The notes beneath the pieces are model-generated. The model was given only the letters and a program-made list of their open reading frames with translations, ran no database searches and had not been told where the DNA came from. Below, one piece after another: positions 59,540 through 64,000 of a stretch of DNA of 64,000 nucleotides. The stretch's first letter is position 1; the number at the start of each line of letters is the position of its first letter. Made by a program: the position numbers and the translations under genes. Where the stretch lies: contig NC_092809.1 in NCBI RefSeq assembly GCF_040954645.1, forward strand, positions 135,645,914 to 135,709,913, given 5' to 3'. Source of the stretch: Diabrotica undecimpunctata (Eukaryota > Arthropoda > Insecta > Coleoptera > Chrysomelidae).

Positions 59540-61340
59540 AATAAGCCACAATTGTACTTTAAAATTAGGTTTATTTAAAGTTTTGATTATTTCCACTTCG
59601 GAAATCGTTCTAGAAATACAAAATATAATTCGTTTAAAAATCCATTATAAAAGGTTAGTCATAAGGAACTGTACACGTACACTCCCACCTCGTATAGAGA
59701 CCCCTATCGAGAATGACAAATGACTTAAAAAAATGGCGGCTGTGTGTTTAGTTGCTTATTTAACTGTTTCGAAAATATAAGTGTTTTCAGATTTATTGCA
59801 ACTTAATCCCAAGTAGTTCTTGATAATTTGTAAGTAAGCAAAAACTATTTCAACGTTCCTTTTTACTGATATGAAATTAAAAAAATATATTTATAAAAGT
59901 TATATCTACGTAAGACATAAAATAATATGATGATATGGTAATTCTACAGATACCATATAAAAGATGAATACTTTTACTTCTAATATGCACCCAAGAGAGT
60001 TAAAAAAATATTATTCTAACAAAAATCTGTTTGTAATTTAAATCTGTTTCGGCAGAGTGCCTTTCTAGAGTGATCTAATTTTGGTATGTGGTTACACTTT
60101 ATAGTCTTTAACTGAATTAAGATTATGGTCTAGAAGGTAAAGTGCGTACGTAGAGTCTGTTTTTCTATTGTTGAAAGACCTTTTATGTTCTGCTATATGT
60201 TCGATAAAAGTTTTACCACTTTGACCAATGTAAGTTTTTGGACAGTCACCACATTTAAAAGTTTCTAGACACCGCTGTGTAATTGCTTTTTTGTTGCTTA
60301 GTTGCTTAGTTTGTTCTAAAAGCTGGTATTATTCCTTTCTTTTTTATGGGTTTTATGTAAGGGAAAAACCCTTACAGGGTTTTTCCTCTGGTGGTGGAAA
60401 TACTAATTACAGGGCTTTCTTATGTAGTTTTTGTTTTAAAATTTTATTTATTGTGTGTTCGTTGTACTCATTGTTTACTGCTATTTGCTTAATGATATTC
60501 AGTTCTATCTCGAAGTTATTTTTTGACATGGGAATTTCTATTAATCTATGTAACATGCTATGGTAGGCAGCCAATTTATGTTGTGTAGGATGGGATGATG
60601 AATTGTGTACAGTCGTGTCGGTATGGGTAGGTTTCTGAAATACGGAGAACTCATGTTTGTTTTTAAGTCTGATAATTTTTAAATCAAGAAAATGTATGGA
60701 TTGATTCTGTTCTGTTTCTATTGTGAATGTCTATGGAGTGAATTAATATAATATAATAATAGGTCAAGTTGTCTGTTGGTTCTTGTAAAACATACCAGTT
60801 CATCGTCTACGTATCTCCACCAATATAAAAACTGTTTAAATATGGGATGTTTTGAATTCTTTGTTTCTAGATGGTCCATAAAAATATCTGATAGCAATGG
60901 GCTTAGAGGATTGCCCATTATAGGTCCTGCACTGTTATTTTTATATATTTGATTATTAAATTCAAAGTGATCCTGGCTTACGCAAATTTCAGGAAGATGT
61001 AAAATTTCAGACGTAATAATTGGATTTGTAATACTATGCTCTAAAAGGTCATTTACTAGAACAAAAGTTTCTGTAGGAGGAATATTAGGAAATGTTTTTT
61101 TTGATGTCAAATGAAATTAATTTTGAGTTGTTAGTAAATTGAAAATGTATTTTATTAACTAGTTCTATTGTATTTTTTACGGTATTGAAAATTTAGTGTG
61201 TTCTAAAATAAACTAACATTTTTTTTGATAGTTTATATGACAGTGTTTTATTGTCTTTTTTTTATCGTTTATGTCATTCAGGAATGTGTCCAACAACTCT
61301 GATCCATAAGGCCATATTCTAATCGATTTTTTATTGTAAT
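59540..61340 (-). mobile_element. Penelope-like element, 5'-truncated
   Basis: A minus-strand element with RT, linker and GIY-YIG parts in Penelope order, followed by an untranslated region and the end signature TTTCCACTTCGGAAATCG at 59589-59615. N-terminal sequence upstream of 61340 is missing. Frames shift several times after the RT. Confidence 0.8.
60130..61240 (-). pseudogene. Penelope-type reverse transcriptase plus GIY-YIG endonuclease
   Basis: The 130-codon frame 60718-61110 contains TSKKTFPNIPPTETFVLVND, the RT block SAGPIMGNPLSPLLSDIFMD and the catalytic WWRYVDDELVCF. Beyond it, in other frames, come SIHFLDLKIIRLKNKHEFSV, FQKPTHTDTTVHNSSSHPTQ, HKLAAYHSMLHRLIEIPMSK and NNFEIELNIIKQIAVNNEYN, then FKCGDCPKTYIGQSGKTF with HIAEHKRSFNN, the start of the GIY-YIG endonuclease. 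The RT is telomerase-related and the endonuclease cuts the target. Several stops and shifts make the copy inactive; the YVDD motif itself is intact. Confidence 0.88.
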
Positions 61341-63254
61341 ATAAAACTTTTGTATCTAAACTTCTTCTTTATATATAAAAAAGAATTAAAAAACCATGCC
61401 AACAAAAACAGATTTCATATATTCTATTTTTTGTGTGATAACATCATAATGTATGCCTATGGCCGTTGGCAGGTGTCAATATTGTTATTCGAAAAGTTGG
61501 TTCGATATTTTGTACAATATTGTCATATTTCAGATACTCCCCAGCTATCAGTCTAAGTGGACGTACTTCTTTTGTGGAACATTTGACTTATGTCAGTATT
61601 TAAAAAATAAAAGAAAGTATTATCATATTTTATTTAAAAAACAATGTGCTACTTCGAGATATGACATCCTTTCTCAAAAACACAATTCATGTGATCTTTC
61701 TCAAGATAATACAATACTTTCTGTGAAGAATAATGCATTCTTTTGAGTTGTGTCTGTCTTGTACAGAAGTTGAGGTTACGTACGTACGTTATATAAGTTG
61801 TTTTATTATTTTGAGTTGTATTATTTTGAAATTTTTGAACCCAAATATCTACAAATTAGAGTCACTCATGGTAAAGATAACTTCTGTCAAAAACAATGAA
61901 GAGAGTGTATTATGGTATTAAGATAAAGAAAGAATTTTCAAATGAAGACACGTATTTTTTTAATGATCACTTACTGCAGAATGACACTATTTTTTAAATT
62001 TTATACTATGGTGACTTTGTCCTTATTGTTATGTGTCAAATATACATTTGTAAAAAAAACACGAAGTAATAATTTAAATAAATAAGTGAATTATCTATAA
62101 AGATCTAATTATTAATCCTAGAACATATTTTTTAAGAAGAACGTCACAACTTATATGGCCTAAAATATTGTAAAGGAAGTATGGGATTACCTATAGCTTT
62201 TTACAGGCTAGTACATATAAAAGCCCAAATATTAGCCGATTCGCAGTTATAGATAAAGTTTTATGATATTTTTAAAACTTATCGATTTTTTAATGCCAAT
62301 TTCTAAAAATTGTCACATTTTGACAGACTTCTTCCAAGGTAGCGATAATATATTAACGGAAAAACTCGTCAAATACTTCGCTAGTGCGAAGTCCCTAATA
62401 CGGTTACATTTCGCTTATTTCTCTGGAGTTTTTTAATAATTTTAGTTTATATAAATCCATGTATCTCCTTATATTCTTTCTTGTCTTTGTTATTGTGTTG
62501 TCTTCTTTCATCTATTAACTCTACATTCTCTGTGGTTATCAAAGGTTTCTTTGCTACTTATCATTTAAGATTTTCTTCAGATTTCTGCAACCTTATTTTT
62601 ATGTCCTTCAATGTCTTGTCTGAATGTTTTGTTTTCCTTTTTGAAATTTTTTTACGCTTTTTTCTTTCTATTTCTATCTTTTTCAGAAAACACTTAAAGA
62701 TGTTACTTGTACTAGTTTTTTAAATAATATTCTCAATAAACAAAATATGTTATGATCTATTCTTCAAATCTATTCAAAATATGATATATTCTTTAATACA
62801 CTTTCTCAACCCCCTTTTCCAACCAAAAGCCGTAAAAACTGTACATGGCCCTTAGTCTTTGAAACCGTGCCTCCTCGGTATAAACTTTATATCTAATATC
62901 ACAAATATCCTGCTTCTATAGGCACAATTTAGGCTTTATCTAGTCTCTGTTTTGAAAAATCATTAAAGCCGGCTGAGAGCAGGATGCTGAAATAAGGATT
63001 TATGTAGCTCATACGCTTTCGCCTGTATATCGTTCCCTTTTATTGATGCTGAACCATAAACCGAAAATTCAGAAAACACAATTTTATGACGGGAAATATC
63101 CTATAAGCTACTTATCTATATAAGATGATTAGTCATAAAAAGAAAACTGCAGAGTGCGACTAAGTGTTTTTTTTTAATTTTGCGAATGAAAAATCATCAT
63201 TTGTGAACACTTTTTTAAATACAAATTTTTTTATTTCCTGAGTTTGTTGGTCTG
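61341..63254. other. Nothing recognised
   Basis: Several short frames, including 97 codons at 61453 with scattered Cys residues, match nothing I know. Confidence 0.45.
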
Positions 63255-63330
63255 TTGTTAATAAAAATACTTAAATATTGTTTGACGTTTCGGCTATTTG
63301 CCATTTTCAATAAACTTTTTATTTTAAAAA
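63255..63330 (-). repeat. Penelope-type 3' end signature
   Basis: On the minus strand TTGAAAATGGCAAATAGCCG is followed by AAACGTCAAAC, the same kind of signature seen at 1240, 2030, 22440 and 59590. No coding sequence accompanies it. Confidence 0.4.
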
Positions 63331-63877
63331 CATTACATTATACACTTATATTTCATGTTTACACTTCTAATGAATTTCTCTCTAATGAATTTTGGCCTAA
63401 ACAGGGTGTGTTTGAAGACAAGTAACACCATTGATATATTTGTTAATAATGAAATCATTAAAATAGTGAAAAATATAGGTTTAAGTATAAGTCCAAGTCT
63501 ATAAATAACTAGTTAATAAAATAACAGAAACTAATCAAGAATGCGGCCTCATCTTTAACACAAAAAAACAAAGTTTATAATTGTTAGTAAAAACCATACA
63601 CCGCCACAACAATTCATAATCAATTCACCCCCAAAACACCAGTCACCACCTACTTTTATTTTAGTACCAATATAAAAGATCAGTGGGATCTTCTTTTTAT
63701 AGCGCTGTGCACCCATGATACAATAAAAGAACATTCCGTGTAATGATAGTGCGTTGGCAAATTGGCTTAATTAAAGCTAGACGTCTATCCTTCGCGGCAT
63801 GACAGAGTTCGCCAGTGTTAGCTATGCCTGTCCAGTTCTTTATATTTCTTAGCCCAGTTCTTTATATTTTCTAGAAA
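63331..63877. other. Nothing recognised
   Basis: A duplicated CCAGTTCTTTATATTTCT unit lies at 63832-63870. Confidence 0.4.
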
Positions 63878-64000
63878 TGTGGCTGTATCGACGCATACTG
63901 AGAATACCTTGGAGAAGACGAATGGGTAAAGAGGTGGAATTGTTAACAATTGTTAAAAGGAGGAAAGCGTCATACCTGGGTCATGTGTTCCGTAATGATA
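63878..64000 (+). pseudogene. RTE reverse transcriptase C-terminal fragment, cut by the window end
   Basis: The frame EMWLYRRILRIPWRRRMGKE and VELLTIVKRRKASYLGHVFR matches the 38 kb element (EMWVYRRILRISWTEH, IKQRKLEYLGHILRHDKY). A deletion after IPW removes about ten residues. It continues beyond 64000. Confidence 0.85.

Noticed and set aside
61453..61746. 97-codon frame with several Cys residues
   Set aside because: No regular zinc-finger spacing and no recognised family; AT-rich chance frame is likelier.
62481..62723. 80-codon Phe/Leu-rich frame
   Set aside because: Composition follows from T-rich DNA; no evidence of a membrane protein gene.

Overview
This 64 kb window is AT-rich eukaryotic DNA and looks like insect sequence. 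The evidence is the mix of mobile elements: RTE-type LINEs with (GAA)n tails, R1-, I- and Jockey-like LINEs, Penelope-like elements, PIF/Harbinger remnants with MADF exons, a DD41D mariner, piggyBac, hAT and pogo. A beetle is plausible but unproven. I found no intact host gene, no tRNA or rRNA, no CRISPR array and no bacterial-type operon. About half of the window can be assigned to mobile elements in various states of decay; the rest is AT-rich sequence in which I recognise nothing.

Layout. 1-13 kb: a nearly perfect 2 x 483 bp inverted repeat made of Penelope-type ends, an hAT fragment inserted in an internally deleted LINE, a PIF/Harbinger remnant, a decayed gene of the insect DUF7869-like repeat family, and several RTE fragments. 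13-18 kb: a 141-bp tandem repeat and long (TA)n tracts, otherwise blank. 18-25 kb: a full-length mariner with 62-63 bp inverted ends, RTE scraps, and two Penelope fragments in opposite orientation. 25-32 kb: a broken piggyBac element, then a stack of minus-strand LINE remnants hit by a younger RTE copy (15-bp target duplication) and by a PIF/Harbinger element. 32-42 kb: a GC-rich element with inverted ends that I cannot classify, a 2.9 kb hAT element with perfect 8-bp target duplications and a MITE-filled intron, and a nearly complete RTE element with only two in-frame stops. 42-58 kb: a pogo-type remnant, LINE 3' ends, an R1-clade LINE lying inside a (GT)n/(AC)n microsatellite that itself interrupts a LINE endonuclease, further LINE remnants, and an I-type LINE whose ORF2 start is fused in frame to its RNase H end. 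58-64 kb: a LINE RT scrap, a 1.8 kb Penelope-like element with RT and GIY-YIG parts, and an RTE fragment running off the window.

The coding units do not form a pathway. They are independent parasites, and the informative signal is order of insertion, target choice and internal deletion. The best leads are the R1-type insertion in an (AC)n repeat, the composite PIF/Harbinger relic keeping parts of both its genes, the unclassified GC-rich element at 32.8-33.5 kb, and the Penelope-end hairpin.
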